A stretch of DNA of 64,000 bases, taken from NCBI GenBank assembly GCA_020744425.1, contig JAGMUV010000020.1, positions 1,240,001 to 1,304,000 of the forward strand, given 5' to 3'. Every line of letters begins with the position of its first letter. Position 1 is the stretch's first letter. The notes beneath the pieces were generated by a model. It was given only the letters and a program-made list of their open reading frames with translations. It searched no databases and was not told the DNA's origin. This document shows positions 40,730 through 53,320 of the stretch, piece after piece. The stretch comes from Dactylonectria macrodidyma. Lineage: Eukaryota > Ascomycota > Sordariomycetes > Hypocreales > Nectriaceae. Both the position numbers and the translations under genes were made by a program.

Positions 40730-43700
40730 GGCGCACGGTGGTTTGTCAGCCAGGGATGGGCGACCGTGACCTTTGTCACTGCGACTGACGTGGTTGGGTG
40801 GCGAAGCCGTTTAACGGTTCGCGAATCCGAAGTAAAACGCAACAAGAGGGAAAGTCTCTTATCGGTGTGAGTCTAAAAGTATGACTCTGCCTTTTGGGCT
40901 GGTATGTGTTTGCGTGGAGAGTAACAGTGATGTCCTCTGATGTTATAAGCCCCAATTGGGTAGGCAGTCTCTCACTGTGAAACAGGCAGCAGGGCTGAGG
41001 CGGAGGCGGCGATGGCGGAGTTTAGGCGGGAGGAGTGGGGGTGTTTGGGTGGTAAGACGCCCGTAGGACTCCGGAATTTAGGCGACGACGGAGTTTAGAG
41101 AGCCGAAATATGGGATTGCTGCGAGATTCCGACAGAGAAAAATGGAAGGGCAGAGAGAAGAGGATCTTGGACGGGAAAACTGGACCAGTGGCGCCGTGTG
41201 CCAAAGTGCTTTATTAGTATGTTGGCTGTGAGAGAGAGGACACTTGAGATGGAGCACAATGGTGGCTGTTGCTGTAAGTGGATGGGGTGATGTGATCCAA
41301 TTGTCTGGGCGCTTGAACACGGCGGGGGTGTTTGTCGTTCAATGGGTAACAACAACCGTATGACGGCGTGCGGTGCAATTGTTGCGATGGGGCATCCGAT
41401 TGTGAGATGGGCGAATAATGGGCACCATGGGCAGACTGCGGCGCAAATGGTGCTCAACTGGCGACACCTGCAAGAGGAAACGGGGGACTGTCTGGGCCTG
41501 TTGGGGGGCTGTTGGAGGCCCAAGCTGGCACTGTCGATGCGTGGCAGGCCGGGGGTTGCGAGTGGTGGGACGGGGACCGTATGACTTTCGACAACAATGA
41601 CTCTCAAGCTGGTCGTCTAGGCAGTCTGTTTGTACGGCGACCTGACGACTTTTGGGTCGGCGAGGAGGATGATGTGGCAGACAGGCGAGCCCAGGGTTGG
41701 CACAGGGAGTGACGGGGATCTGGGGACCGCGGACGGACAGCCGATTCGACTGGCCTGCTCTCAGGGGGCTGATTGATGAATTTGATTGATTGAATTGGAA
41801 TTGGTATTGATCGATTGCTTCGGCGCGATGCGTGCGATGCGATGCGATGATGAATTGATTTCACTGAAATTTGGGGCGCGAGAAGGGGGGCGGTTTGCGC
41901 GCGTGTGCGCATACAGAGCCACACACACACAAGACAACGCAGACAGCGCACACAGGGGGTGAGAGATCGCAAACACACGTAACAGCGAGGCGATGCAAGT
42001 TGAGGTTGATGTTCCTCAGGAATTGAATTGACAGTGAGAGATTGTGTGAATGGGGTTGAAGGAAGAGGAAGGAGAGAGTGAGTGAGGAACAGTAGAAGTA
42101 CTGTAAGAGCGACTATCGCACCCCTCAGCAACCAATGTCGGATTGGGAATGGATTGGGTCGCAACAAGAAACCAAACTTGTGAGAGACGAGAAGTCGGAG
42201 GAGGGTCCGAATCAACAGGCCTGGCTGGTGGGCGATGGCTAATACGCCGGCGGGCAGGCAGGTGCAGGTGTAGGCGTAGGAAGAGAAGCGGCCTCAACGC
42301 AGCACGCAGTCATAGGAGAAAGGGAGGGGGTGGGTGGTGGGGGTGCCAGTGGAACGAGATATCGATTGATGATGGTGATGATGGCCGGTGCTAACGATGC
42401 GATGCAGCGGGGGGGGAATTGGCGCCAGCTGGGTTTCTCTTTGTCGTCCGAGATGGAGATTTGGTTGAGTGATGGCGGACGGTGGTGGAAAGGGAAGGAG
42501 GAAGAGGGAGGAGACGGGAGAAGGAGAAACGGAGGGAGAAAAGGTGGTACACGACGGATGGGATGTGATGACTGATGAATGAATTGGACGGAACCTGGAA
42601 ATGATGGTCTCTCTCTCTCACACACTCAATGTCTGGCAACCTTTGCTTTGGCGACCCTTTGGTCTAGATGGGCAGCGCGCTCATCTTGCACGCTTCACTG
42701 ACACTCAGACCACAGACATGACGGCCGACATTATGAAGTGGCGTCCTGTAAGGAAGCAGGAGCAGGGCGGGAAGGAGGGATGATGGGGACCCTCGCATCG
42801 CGCAGGGTGGGGTGCCCCAGTGGGGAGGGTGTGTATGGAGGGCCAGGAAACGTGGGTTGTGAGCGCAGGAGCAGGGACAAATAATGTGACAATGCGACCA
42901 CGATGCAACGATGCAAGATGCGATAATGCCACGCCCCCATCCATCTGCCTCTTTAGCCCCCAAAAGAAGAGACCAGAAGGACGCTGTGGCCAATGGGACC
43001 CACCCCTCCTCCGTGACGGGTTCCTTCCTTCTGTGTGCGCCCCTTTCCCCTTTCGCTGGCAGCCAGCGCTGGCTAGGCTGGACCGCAGCGAAGGAACACA
43101 CTATCACAACGCTGGCCATGGGCCTGGGCTGCCTGCAGGCTGCCTGCATCCTCTGAAGGCTACTGCAGTTCCCAGTAGTGTTTGCCCAGCGCCCGGTTCC
43201 CAGCTTGCCTCCGTTCACGGGGGCCAGCAGCCAGCCACAAGCATCAATGGCCAGGGCAGAAAAGGGGTCCTGGTGCATTGGGGCTCTGGGCTTTGTGAAT
43301 TGCGCTGCACCAAGACCTCCCCACGGTCGACGGCGCAAGCGCGCAATGCGCTGAATGGCAAGGCGTGGCATGTCACCCGTCGCTGTAAAGGCGACATCGG
43401 GGACACACTTTGGAATCAGGACGGATGTGCTACGCCCACGCCCCTCCTCCTCGTCGGTGTAGCCAGTCAGGTGTGAATCGCACACTCCAGACGCCCAAGA
43501 TCCCTGGTCATCAGGGGACCGCCTTTCAGCCACGGGGCGTGTCACTCGCGGTCGGCGCGTCCCAGGCTGACCCTCCCAAAATATCCATCAAAGTGTGGCT
43601 GCTGCTTCCTTTGTTGCCCTCCCGTATCCTGTAAAGTAAGGTAGGTTGCCTTGTCTTCGGTGGGCAGTCCGTCGTGCGACAGCCCCTCCTCGTCTGTCCG

Positions 43701-44412
43701 TGTCTCTCGCTCGTGTTTCCCATCCGTCTCTCCCCAACCAATTGCACGCCAATTGCTGAGCCAGGCTAGGACTTCAGCTGGGCTGTATACCCTCCATGCC
43801 TCGCATTGTCATTGGCGCTGGAGAGGTGACCAGAGACTCTGTCTAGGACTGTTCAATTACTCTGGAGTGTCTTTGTTTGTGCTGTGCATGTGAAAGTGCA
43901 TGTTCTGTATTTGTGTGAGTGGGCATAGGGTGGAGCAACTATGACGAAGCGAAAGGGGCTCCGAGAGAGGGGTCCGAAATGGCGGAGAAGAAGCGCAAGC
44001 AATGCAGTGTCAACCAGACAGAAATGGCCCAGATGGGGCAGCATGCAGAGGGCCAGGACTTACAAGTCCTAGGCCGTGCATTCGCCATTGTGCGTACCTG
44101 TAAGGACAACAACGCCTGGCCATGAACCATGCCAGGGCAATTGATGCGCATTAGTGGCCGATGGGAACACCGACTAAGATGAGGCACTGTGATGCTTACC
44201 TCCTTGCCTACAGAAGTGGTAAGACATCAATTGCAGCGAGAGATGGGGGTTGGCTAAAGGAGAAACCCATTGACCAGTTCGGGTCTGCGGGGTGGGGTGG
44301 AAGCGACTGCTGAGAAGTGACCAGCCAGACAAAACTCGCAATTCCTCTCGAGGCTGCAGGCCGTCCAAAGTGTATGGGTGCATCGCGTGCCACCCATGGT
44401 ATACTTCGATAT

Positions 44413-44436
44413 CCAGCCAGCCAGCCAGCCAGCCAG
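44413..44436. repeat. Microsatellite (CCAG)6
   Basis: Six perfect copies of CCAG. A related CATC-rich tract follows at 44581-44604. These tracts probably vary in length between strains. Confidence 0.9.
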
Positions 44437-44580
44437 GACCAGCATCTAGCCCGTCCATCCATCCGTCTCGCTCTCAATGGAGGCGCTCGTGGCTTGATCA
44501 GGATGGGCAACGTCCACGAGGCCTGGCGCCAAAAGTGTCCCAGAGAATGGTGGTGATCGCCCTCTAGTCCCGTTGTCGTC

Positions 44581-44604
44581 CATCCATCCATCCACCCATC
44601 CATC
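44581..44604. repeat. CATC-type microsatellite, imperfect
   Basis: Three CATC units, one CACC, and two more CATC units, 24 bases in all. No function inferred. Confidence 0.8.
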
Positions 44605-45664
44605 TAGCCCATCCCATCACGTCCACTGCGCGAGCAACTTATCGGCGGCAGATGCGCGTCCTGCCTTGCCCACCAGCTCAACACCAGGACACGTGCCCAT
44701 GTCCATCTACAAGAGGGTCGCACCGATAACTACCCGTTGTGTCAATCATGATCAGTTGGGTCACGCTACGTCTCACGGCCCACCACCACCAACAAACCTG
44801 ACCCAAGCCCGAGCATCGCAACTCTCTATGCGGATTGTCCCGTATCTATCCGTCTATCAGACTCTACGTTCTTTGCGCGCGCTCGCACTTGACATCACCG
44901 TCACCGTCGCCGTCGCCATCGCCTCCGGCTACTTCGCCATCCGGGCTTCTCTCCCCTCCCGTTTCTTTTTTAGAACCAACATAGTTTCGCCCAGGAGAAA
45001 TACCGAGAATGGGGGCGCATCAGAGTCGTGTGGTTGGTTCTTGGGGGCGTGTGGCTCATTCCTTGTGACGGTTGTGTCTTGAACTACGAACCTAGCCGCT
45101 CCTCTTTTCGGTGCCCGACGCCCAGTGTTTGGAGATGCTGGGCGCCAACAGCTCTAGCTCGCTCGGCCGCTGTCTATGCGTGTTGTGCATGTTGTTGCGT
45201 GTGTACTGCGTCCTATGTATGTGTGTTGCCTCACCTTGCAGTCTTGCGCTCTCAATGAGAACAAGCATGAGTGTACGCCCCTCATCTCATCTCGCCCGCC
45301 GTCTTGGTAATCTTCCCGCCTCGCCTTGCCTCGTCTTGCGTTTGCTTGGCTCCTTGACTTCAACGCCAGTCCTTCAATGGTCAACGGGACCTAGCTAGCG
45401 CGTTCTGCTTCAGTATTAGGCGGATCTTAGGTTTGGCTGACGGGGCTTTTCGAAGGCATCAATTCAATCCATAGCCCGTAGTCTCCTGCCAACCACTAAC
45501 ACTGTGTCCAACCAATGCCTTCCCATGCAAACCGACAAGGGCTCAGATTGTCCGAACAAGGTACCTGCGTCGTATGGAGAGCGTAAGGTACCTATTGATC
45601 ATCCCCGACCAGGGAAGTCACTTCACACCTGGTATACTAGGTACTTCAAAGTTTTTGCTGCGCT

Positions 45665-45676
45665 TACTACGTAGTA
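45665..45676. repeat. 12-base perfect palindrome TACTACGTAGTA
   Basis: A perfect inverted repeat in the long gene-free region, of the same type as those at 5022 and 4381. Confidence 0.7.
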
Positions 45677-46757
45677 GTTGTTCTGTGAATGAGCTTGTGC
45701 CACCCGCCCGCTTCAAGCGGTGCATCTCGTCAATCTGGCCGCTTCTAGACCCTCTGATTAGGGACCTTCCATGTTCCGCCCCCGCCCGCCAATTCTAATG
45801 TCAGTTCCAATGCCACCACGCCGTCCACATCTCTGGATGACTTCGACTTCTTTGTTAGAATAACGGCACTTGCGCTGGCGCTGGTGCTGGCGCAAGCGTG
45901 AGAGCAGCAGACTCGTCAATTGATAGGTAGCCTTCTTTGTGCTAACGTCTTGCGACCTGCGTCTTACCGCAAGTGCCGCGCTGGGCGACGCAATCCATTA
46001 GAACTTGTTCGTTCGTCCCGTCCCATGTCCCCCTCCCGCCTCCGTTCCGCCTCCGTCAACCCCCGTTCTCAACATCTCATCTCCCACCCGCCTCTCAACA
46101 GGCCTTCTGCGTGACTGGCCGGCTGACGAGGGGAGGTGGCAGGCCTCCAGCCAAGACAAGCACTGTGAGGAGACTCGACTCACCACGCGAAGCCAGGGCA
46201 GGGTCCGAATGTATCTGTACTATATCCCATGTTCTGTCTTCCTTCTTTACCAGGGTAAGACCGCTAGCAATTCCAAATTGGCTATTTCTCTCGTGTACTA
46301 TGGGCTTATTGGCTTACCGAGCACGCCGACTCTGTCTTCCCTGCTCATTGACTGCCCAACTCTTCTGACCCTAGGTACTTTGGTACTTTGGATGCTTCCT
46401 GACTCTGCTGCTCTCCCCACGCACCGACGATGTGAGTCACAGCACATGGAGAAACAGGTTGCGTCCACCTCAGACGCATCCTGGAGGCCGAAACAAGGCC
46501 TGGGGCCAGGCCTTTCTAGGATTAGAGGCTGTTCATGGGTGGATCTTTTGAGGCCCATTGGACCCTTTGGGGCCATTTGGAGCCATTTGGGGCCGCGACA
46601 GGGGTTGCCTTTGTGCTTCGCTGGACCGGGGGCCACCCTTCACTGAACGGGGGGGTGGCGTGGGCGTGGGCTATCGATAAGAGTACCAGCTCCACATCGT
46701 GCAGCCAGCAAACGGGACGCCTACCTGCGTTTGCTAGGATGGCCTTCCATTGCACAT

Positions 46758-46785
46758 TTGCCAATTGCCAATTGCCAATTGCCAA
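46758..46785. repeat. Four perfect tandem copies of TTGCCAA
   Basis: A 7-base unit repeated exactly four times. It directly follows a stretch (46545-46595) with repeated GCCATTTGG-like words. It reads as TTGGCAA on the other strand. Confidence 0.85.
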
Positions 46786-46960
46786 CGTCATCATCCGTAG
46801 CCAGGCCTCGACATGAGCCTACGAATTACTTTCGCAGGATGGCGGTTTTAGGGGGCGTGGGCTTATGTTAGACGCACAACGGGAGCAAGGAAGGGAAGAA
46901 GGAAGAGAGAATGCAATCCACTGCCGTGTTGTTTTGCTGTTCAATGGGTCGTTTAACATG

Positions 46961-46985
46961 GCATCGCATCGCATCACATCACATC
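46961..46985. repeat. Five copies of a pentamer RCATC
   Basis: Three GCATC units followed by two ACATC units. The inverse word GATGC recurs at 41836-41848 and near 42395 and 42905, so the pentamer is over-used in this gap. Confidence 0.75.
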
Positions 46986-49719
46986 CTGTAGCATTCCGTC
47001 GCAATCAGGGAGACCTGGGCGCTGAGACGCCTCCCCGTCGCAATTGGATGTCCGACCGCGCAAACTTGGAGACGACCACAACACCAGCAGGAGCCACTTG
47101 CCTTCCAATGAACAGACACTAACCATGTCAATGGGCTTCGTCGGAGTTGGATGGGTTATGCTTCCCCTCATTTCCAACTCCGAGCAGAAAGCGAATAGGC
47201 CCGAGCGAGCCGGCGCGCGCGCGCTTGAGCGAACCAAGCAAGCAAACGAATAAGCAAGATGAGCCGTGGATAGGGGGAGCGAAGGCCCCTAACACTGATC
47301 ACATCAGCAACAAATTGCCCTTTCTGGGGGACGGATTGGTAGGATGAGAGCCATCCGAGCCGAGCAGCCAGCCGAAGCCCTTTTCGATGCAGCCAGCATG
47401 GGCGAAGCCAGGTCTGGACCGCTTCCCCGCCATCAGCCTGTGCAGGCAGCGCAGCACACACCAACTAACACATCGTACCGTACAAAGCCATGCATATTTC
47501 GCCCACACCGTTCGACTTGCAGGGGGCGAGACGGAGCACAATGCAGCCGAAGAGAGTCCACCGTCCCGACATTTCTCCATTTTCGCCTCGGATTCCTTTC
47601 TCCTGATTACTTGGTAAGCCGCTTCGCTCTTGTCGGTGTCGTTGTTGCTCCGGAGTAATTGGGGTGGCTCTGGGTCTGATCCAGCAGAACCACTGTTGTC
47701 TTCTCCAGTACTTCTACACTCTTTCCCAACACGCCCCTCCCACGATTCCATCCCACGTCCTAAAGTCAGTCTATCTGTCTGGTGGTGAGCAGTGGAGGGC
47801 CACATGACCCTCTCTGTCTTAGTCCACCAAGGCTTCTCGTCGTCAATCCTCTGTGCCAGGCATGCGTTATCAGCACCGTCATTAAAACGTGATATGGCAA
47901 CCTCCCCAATGGTTCACATGTGCAGAGACAGATGCCAAGGCAGGGTCGCCTCCCATCCACCACTGCTAGGAGGGCTGGTCCGCGGCCTGGGGTGCCGGGC
48001 TTCCAATCTTCCTTCTTCCCTTGTGAAACGGCCCGCTCGCGCGCACCCTCCATCAGTTCTAATCGGTGAGTGTGTGAGTGCTGTTGGCTGATGACTGGCA
48101 GGCAACGGCCGGAAGGGTAACGCACAAAGCATGACGGGGACGGGTGACGCTAGCACCTGTCACTTGACCGCCTTGGTCTGAGACAATGGAGGCTGAGCCT
48201 CCCTCTAGTGTAGGTCCTGAGTTTGAGCCTGAGTCTGTCGGAGTGATTGAGTGTTAGTGCGAGTTACTATCGGGAAGAGTTGGAAGAACAAATGGGCATG
48301 TGAGTGAGTTTCACAGGAGGTTACGTCAGTGAGCCACGAACCTCCCGTCACGTTCCCTCCGAGCTTCTACTAAACACAGCAGATGACTGAGGGCGCCTCG
48401 AACGTCTTGGAGTCCTTGGGAAAACGAACCAGGCATTCCTCTCAATGATGCCCACGAAAATGAGGCAACGAACGGGAGTCGTGCACCCACCTACACAATA
48501 GGTTCCAAATGGTCTAGACGCAGGTGCTGTGAACTACGGGCGATGTAGGGTATGCCCATGCACCATCGAAGACGTCATGCTGCGATTGCTTGCTCAACTT
48601 GCGCTTGTACTCGTATGGCCTGGCCATTCCCATCGGGATTGGCATTTATGGTGGCGTGAGAAGTTGACCTAGGTACGCTTGCTATGTTTGGATTGTTGGT
48701 GAGGACCCTGCGATGGCGGCTTCCATCCCCCAACCCCCATCACCTTACCTTTGTGCTGTTGTGTCTCTGAACGGATGCAACAAGTGGTATTGAGAGAGCG
48801 GTTTTCGCAATGCTTATCGGTCTAGTTGCCCTGTGTGCAATTGTCTCTGCCTTGTCTCTGATGTCTTGCATTGGAACATGAACAGAATGGGTCCTCTGTC
48901 TGCAACACGCAGCAGTCAGTTATTAGTTTGGCTTCCTTATCGCTTATCACCCCTCCTTCCCTTCGCAGCGTCTTATCCATGGCCTGGGGAGAGGTGCTAT
49001 CCCAATTGTTATTATTATTATCAATCTCACAGTTGTTGTTGCGCCTGCCACTCTTGTAGAACCCGTCTCTTCTCTTCAACATCAATTACGCTACAAAGAA
49101 TACTGAGTATATGTTGAATTTGTCTTCTTGCTTGGGGCACATTGATTCCTTGTCAATGACGGTTCTCTCGCCCCTCAATAGCCAATCCATGAGGGAGCTG
49201 TACGTTTCAAACTATTGATGCATCGTCCAGTATCAAATATCCACGGGCCGGACATCCATTGCCGACCAGCCAAGCGCCTGCACCAGCACAAACGCCGGCA
49301 CTCAACAAAACAACAGCTACGCCGTCGCCGACTCTCTCAACCTTCCTTCCCTTAATGGAGAACGGTGCCAAGTGTCCGGTCCTCGGCCCGCGATCACGGT
49401 ACTCTTGTTAGAAACGTTGCAGCTACAAAGGCTTTAACAGATGGACAACTGGGTACTCGGGATTGAGCCTTGGCCATGTGCGTGCGCTCGCGGCCCTCTT
49501 GGCGGGGGAATCCTCGCTGGGAATGCGCCCATTTGGCAAACCACTCTTGATTCCGCTTACAACATCGAATGGGCAGAAACGTGGGATATTAATCTCACTC
49601 CCCTCCCGCATGCGCGCTGCCGCTCCACTATCCGGAGGACCTCCATCAATGGACGGCCCCACCGCCCGAGGCTACTGTAAAGCTGTTGCGAGCTGCGCGA
49701 GAGTTGTCGCTGCGGCGCC

Positions 49720-49761
49720 GGGGCGGGGATCGAGGGGTTGAAGGGTTGAGGGGTTGAGGGG
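49720..49761 (+). repeat. G-rich tract, candidate G-quadruplex
   Basis: Six G runs of 3-4 lie in 42 bases; the last four are separated by TTGAA, TTGA and TTGA loops. This satisfies the usual four-run rule with loops under eight bases. Formation in cells is unproven. Confidence 0.6.
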
Positions 49762-51463
49762 TCCGGAGGGCCGCAAACAACAGCGCAACCAGCAGCCTTG
49801 GTGCATTCCACTGCCAATGGGTCCCCCAATGGCCCCAGAAGCAGACCAAGAGACGGTGAGCGAGTCGTAGCAAATGCAATTGAGTTGCAGCCCAGCCCAG
49901 GCGGTCAAGCGCAGCGCAACGCAGTGCGGCACCACGCATGGCGCGTTCCAGAGGCGCACCCCCAGCGCAAAGTGCCATGGAATTGGCGGCGCTTTTGCGT
50001 CAATCAATTCAAACCGCCTGCAATTCTGACGTAGCCAGAGAGCCCTTCCTCGGCGCGTGTCGCATTTTGCTTGGGCATCATTTCCCGCCCCGCTGAACCG
50101 CTACAGTCATCCCAACCACCATGTTGAATTGCGTCCAGGTTGACGATTCTCTGGTCGCAGGGCCTGGCGCTCCTTTTTTTTTCATCCCCTTACCCTGATG
50201 ACTGGCTAACTGGCGTGATGCGCTGTCAGTACGACAGCAGAGCATGATGCCGTGGGCCCAGCTGCATGAGTTGCAATCTCGCGGGATCGGCATGCCACCC
50301 CTCTCCCGTCTGTCCGCGACGGACGATCAGGTTACTGTCGAGGCCTGACTCGACGGAATCGTTTCAGATGGCCATCGTCCGAGTCCGGCTCTTGTTGCAG
50401 AATTCCAGACATCGCAGTGGAGACCCTAGGGCATGGCACTCTACGAAGTGCCTTGCAGCGTTGTGTAGCATTGGCAGTGGCGTTAGCAAGTGGCATTGGC
50501 CTCATTTTATCTTGTTGTAATTCTATCAACCAGGCGTTGACCGGATGCTCCCATATTCAGCCTCGGCGCTTTTGTGCTTCAGCGTCGGGCAGGCTATTGA
50601 CGCCGAGATACACGCCCCGGCAATGTGCAATGGGTGTGTGCAACACTTGTTGCTATGACCACGTTACCTAGTGGTTGGCCTCACTATTCCTCATGTCCTC
50701 CGTACAATTGGGCGCCTTTGCTTGCGGGAAATCGTCTTCGTCACATTTCTGGCTGCACGCCTGACAAAAGTGTTGACGGGAACCCCCTGTCTCGTTGCTT
50801 CAGCCTGTTGTCATACTAGACCACTCATCGAGGGCGGATGCAGTTGCGGAAAATGCCACCAGTCCCGCGTACGCCACCAGGCTCCGGCTTCCTTTTGATC
50901 GCCGCCTAGCGCAGGGATGCGCACTCACACCGAGACGCTAAGATTCAAGGCTCTCTTGCCTGATCCGTGTTGACCTCGCCTCTTATCACATCTCAAGTCG
51001 ACCGATTGTTGGGCAATGGTGCCGTCTCGCCTCTGAAAGCTTCCAGCCTCCAGCATCAACCCATCATTTGCCAATGGTCCTGGATGCCTACTTCGTGGCC
51101 ACCTAAACCAGGCTCGTGGGTACCACTACGAGTAGTGCGCCACTTTCCTCGCATTGAATTGTACGAATGCACTCAGCCCGAACCCCGATCTCCTTGTTTG
51201 TGGTACGGGCGCTATTGTCGTTGCATTGATCCGGGTGTGGACATCGTATAGCGCCAAGTCAACATGTCACTACGTTACTCAAGAAGGCACTGGACTTCCA
51301 GAAGCTCAATCCGAGTAATCACATCGCAGCATGCAGCCCGATATAGAGGTGCACTTCACCATGGGGTCGAGGCTGGAGTCTCACAGCGACGTGGGGCGAT
51401 GAGGAGGATTGTTAGGATCAAGCTCTCTTGTCGTGATCCAATGTGATGCGTCTGTGGTGTCCG

Positions 51464-53320
51464 TCATGTGAAGTCGTAGACCATCAAGCTTTCGCGACCG
51501 TCGCGTGCCTCCTTGAGCACAATAACCATTTCGTCGTCAAAGCCAACCCAGTTCCTGCGGTCCTCCCACTCGGCAAGGTCCAATCCCGGCGTTTGTGTCC
51601 TGTTGACTTGCTCAGTGCCACTTTCGCCGTCGTCCGCGTCGTCCGCGTCATCGACTGGCTGCCTAGGCCGAACCTCAATGCTGCTGCCTCCCACGCGGCC
51701 CTCAAGCTCCCACACGCGGATCTCGTCCCCACGCGTGCTGATGCTCACAGCCTTGCCCCGCGGGGTGATCTCCGCATCCGATATGCCTGACGTGTGGCCC
51801 CAGAGGCGGATACCAGGAGACAAGCTCAGCGAAGTGGCCGTCGACGTGCACAAGTGCAGCACCAGCGTGTTGTCTGGGAGCGTGGCAAGCAGGTACGGGT
51901 GGCTATAGCAGAGAGATGTGAGGCCAGGCTGTGAGTCATCAGGCGGTGGCGGGCGCGGGAGTGAACTGCGCGGCGACGGGCTGGGGGAGTGCGGGGGACA
52001 GGGCGTCGTGGTGCCGCTGTTGACCCCGGTCTCAATAGGGAGGGTGTAGGCAAGGCGGGAGGAGAGGCTGTCGGCGCCTGATGGTGAGGGCTTGATGTGG
52101 ATGTCCTGGATGCCAATGCACAAGCCGTTGGGGGTTAGGAAGGTGTAAGCAATGGAGGCGCTGACAGAGGCGGCCATTCGGCGGATTGAAAGCGCGATGG
52201 GTTGGTGAGTGGTGTGCGATTTCAAAGAAGTGAGTAGGTAAGGCGGCGGGAGCTTGGGTCCTGTGCCAGCTTTCTCTTGTAGTTTCGTCTTTCCATTTCT
52301 GTCGTGAGCACTCTCTACGACTTGCGCCTGGGAAGTCGCCATACCCTCGTCAAGTGGCGACTCAGATGGTCGATTGAAGGTGTACAGCGAGATAAGCCCA
52401 GCACTGGTCGCCGTCAACACATAGGGATGGCCGTATGCCACAGCGACAAGCTCCCCATTGCAGCTCTTCTCGTGTCGGTATCTTCTCGTCAGTTGCCCCT
52501 GCCTCGTATCGAGCGTCCAAATCCCGAAACCTCCATCCGCGAACCCGACCACGACGTCGACCATGTCGCCTGACTGTCCCTGTTCGTCCACTGACAGAGC
52601 CTTCGGTTCATTACCAATATTATATCCATCTTCTTGTAAGTGCGCTTGCGCGATCGGCTGTCGTGTTCGTAGATCCCACGCTCGAAGTCCCGACGCCGAA
52701 TCTGCCGTCAAGGCGATGCCCTCCACCACCTTCACGAGCGTCTTGTTCTGCTCTTCGGCGCCTTTGGAAGCATCTCGTACGCTAACCTCTTCGACTGCAC
52801 ACTTTCCACGCGCCCAGTTGTGCCGCAGCTTGTACTGTCCTTTCCAGTCGATAGTTCGGCTGGACTCGGTCGGTGTGTCGTCTTTCACGTCCACCAACCC
52901 ACCTCTTCGTCCCCAACCACCATCAGCCCACACAGCCCTGCGCGCAGAGTACTGGAGCTTCGTCCCACGGTTCGAAGGTGATGCACCGCTGGCGCCAACG
53001 CGAAAGCCAGGGATGCGCAGCGCCCGGGGAAGAACGAAGCGCGTGTAGTAATGCGTGCGCCATAGCTGGGAGTCTGCAGCGAGGCGACAAAGGCGGCGCG
53101 ATACTGGAGCGATGTCGAGGAGATCGGTTTCGCTGAGGAATGATAGGATTCGCACGAAGAGCTCGTCGGAAAGCGTAGAGATGACATCGCTGGAGGGTGG
53201 GCGGTCGGAAGCTATGACCGGCATCGGCATCTGCGGGGAGACTCGGGGCCGTTTTGGCTGGAGTTGATGGTTGCCGTGTTCGTTTGCGTGGGACGCTGAT
53301 ATCTTTCGTTTGGTACCCAT
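51464..53320 (-). CDS. F-box protein with WD40-like repeats (Pof10-like)
   Basis: A single uninterrupted frame of 618 residues; I see no intron. An N-terminal KRKI basic stretch is followed by an F-box at about 47-95 (LSDELFVRILSFLSETDLLDI, then VSRRLCRLAADSQLW). The rest contains degenerate WD-type blades ending in WD/IW/VW pairs, such as SGLRAWDLRTRQ, GGFGIWTLDTRQG, LISLYTFNRP and DEIRVWELEGR. A Ser/Pro loop of about 40 residues lies at roughly 430-470 and an acidic Asp-rich loop near the end. F-box proteins link substrates to the SCF ubiquitin ligase through Skp1, and the propeller binds substrate. Fission yeast Pof10 has this layout; the specific orthology is a guess. Substrate unknown. 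Confidence 0.88.
   Translation of the reverse strand: MGTKRKISASHANEHGNHQLQPKRPRVSPQMPMPVIASDRPPSSDVISTLSDELFVRILSFLSETDLLDIAPVSRRLCRLAADSQLWRTHYYTRFVLPRALRIPGFRVGASGASPSNRGTKLQYSARRAVWADGGWGRRGGLVDVKDDTPTESSRTIDWKGQYKLRHNWARGKCAVEEVSVRDASKGAEEQNKTLVKVVEGIALTADSASGLRAWDLRTRQPIAQAHLQEDGYNIGNEPKALSVDEQGQSGDMVDVVVGFADGGFGIWTLDTRQGQLTRRYRHEKSCNGELVAVAYGHPYVLTATSAGLISLYTFNRPSESPLDEGMATSQAQVVESAHDRNGKTKLQEKAGTGPKLPPPYLLTSLKSHTTHQPIALSIRRMAASVSASIAYTFLTPNGLCIGIQDIHIKPSPSGADSLSSRLAYTLPIETGVNSGTTTPCPPHSPSPSPRSSLPRPPPPDDSQPGLTSLCYSHPYLLATLPDNTLVLHLCTSTATSLSLSPGIRLWGHTSGISDAEITPRGKAVSISTRGDEIRVWELEGRVGGSSIEVRPRQPVDDADDADDGESGTEQVNRTQTPGLDLAEWEDRRNWVGFDDEMVIVLKEARDGRESLMVYDFT

Larger units (their letters stand above)
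40730..51463. other. 10.7-kb gene-free region
   Basis: This is upstream of the SWIRM gene and downstream of the F-box gene. The first 1.9 kb is G/A-rich on + and so CT-rich on the SWIRM coding strand, like a long leader. The longest frames, 42664-43545 (-, GTG start) and 42820-43476 (+), overlap on opposite strands and lack family features. Simple repeats include CCAG at 44413-44436, CATC at 44581-44604, TTGCCAA at 46758-46785 and RCATC at 46961-46985; a G-rich quadruplex-type tract lies at 49720-49761. Palindromes lie at 45665-45676 and 48667-48674. I see no transposase, terminal repeats or tRNA. Confidence 0.55.

Noticed and set aside
42820..43476. Plus-strand open frame of 218 codons
   Set aside because: Has an ATG but no domain or splice context and lies opposite the frame above.
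42664..43545. Minus-strand open frame of 293 codons
   Set aside because: It starts with GTG, has no family features, uses residues evenly and overlaps a 218-codon frame on the other strand. Probably chance openness in GC-rich DNA; RNA-seq would decide.
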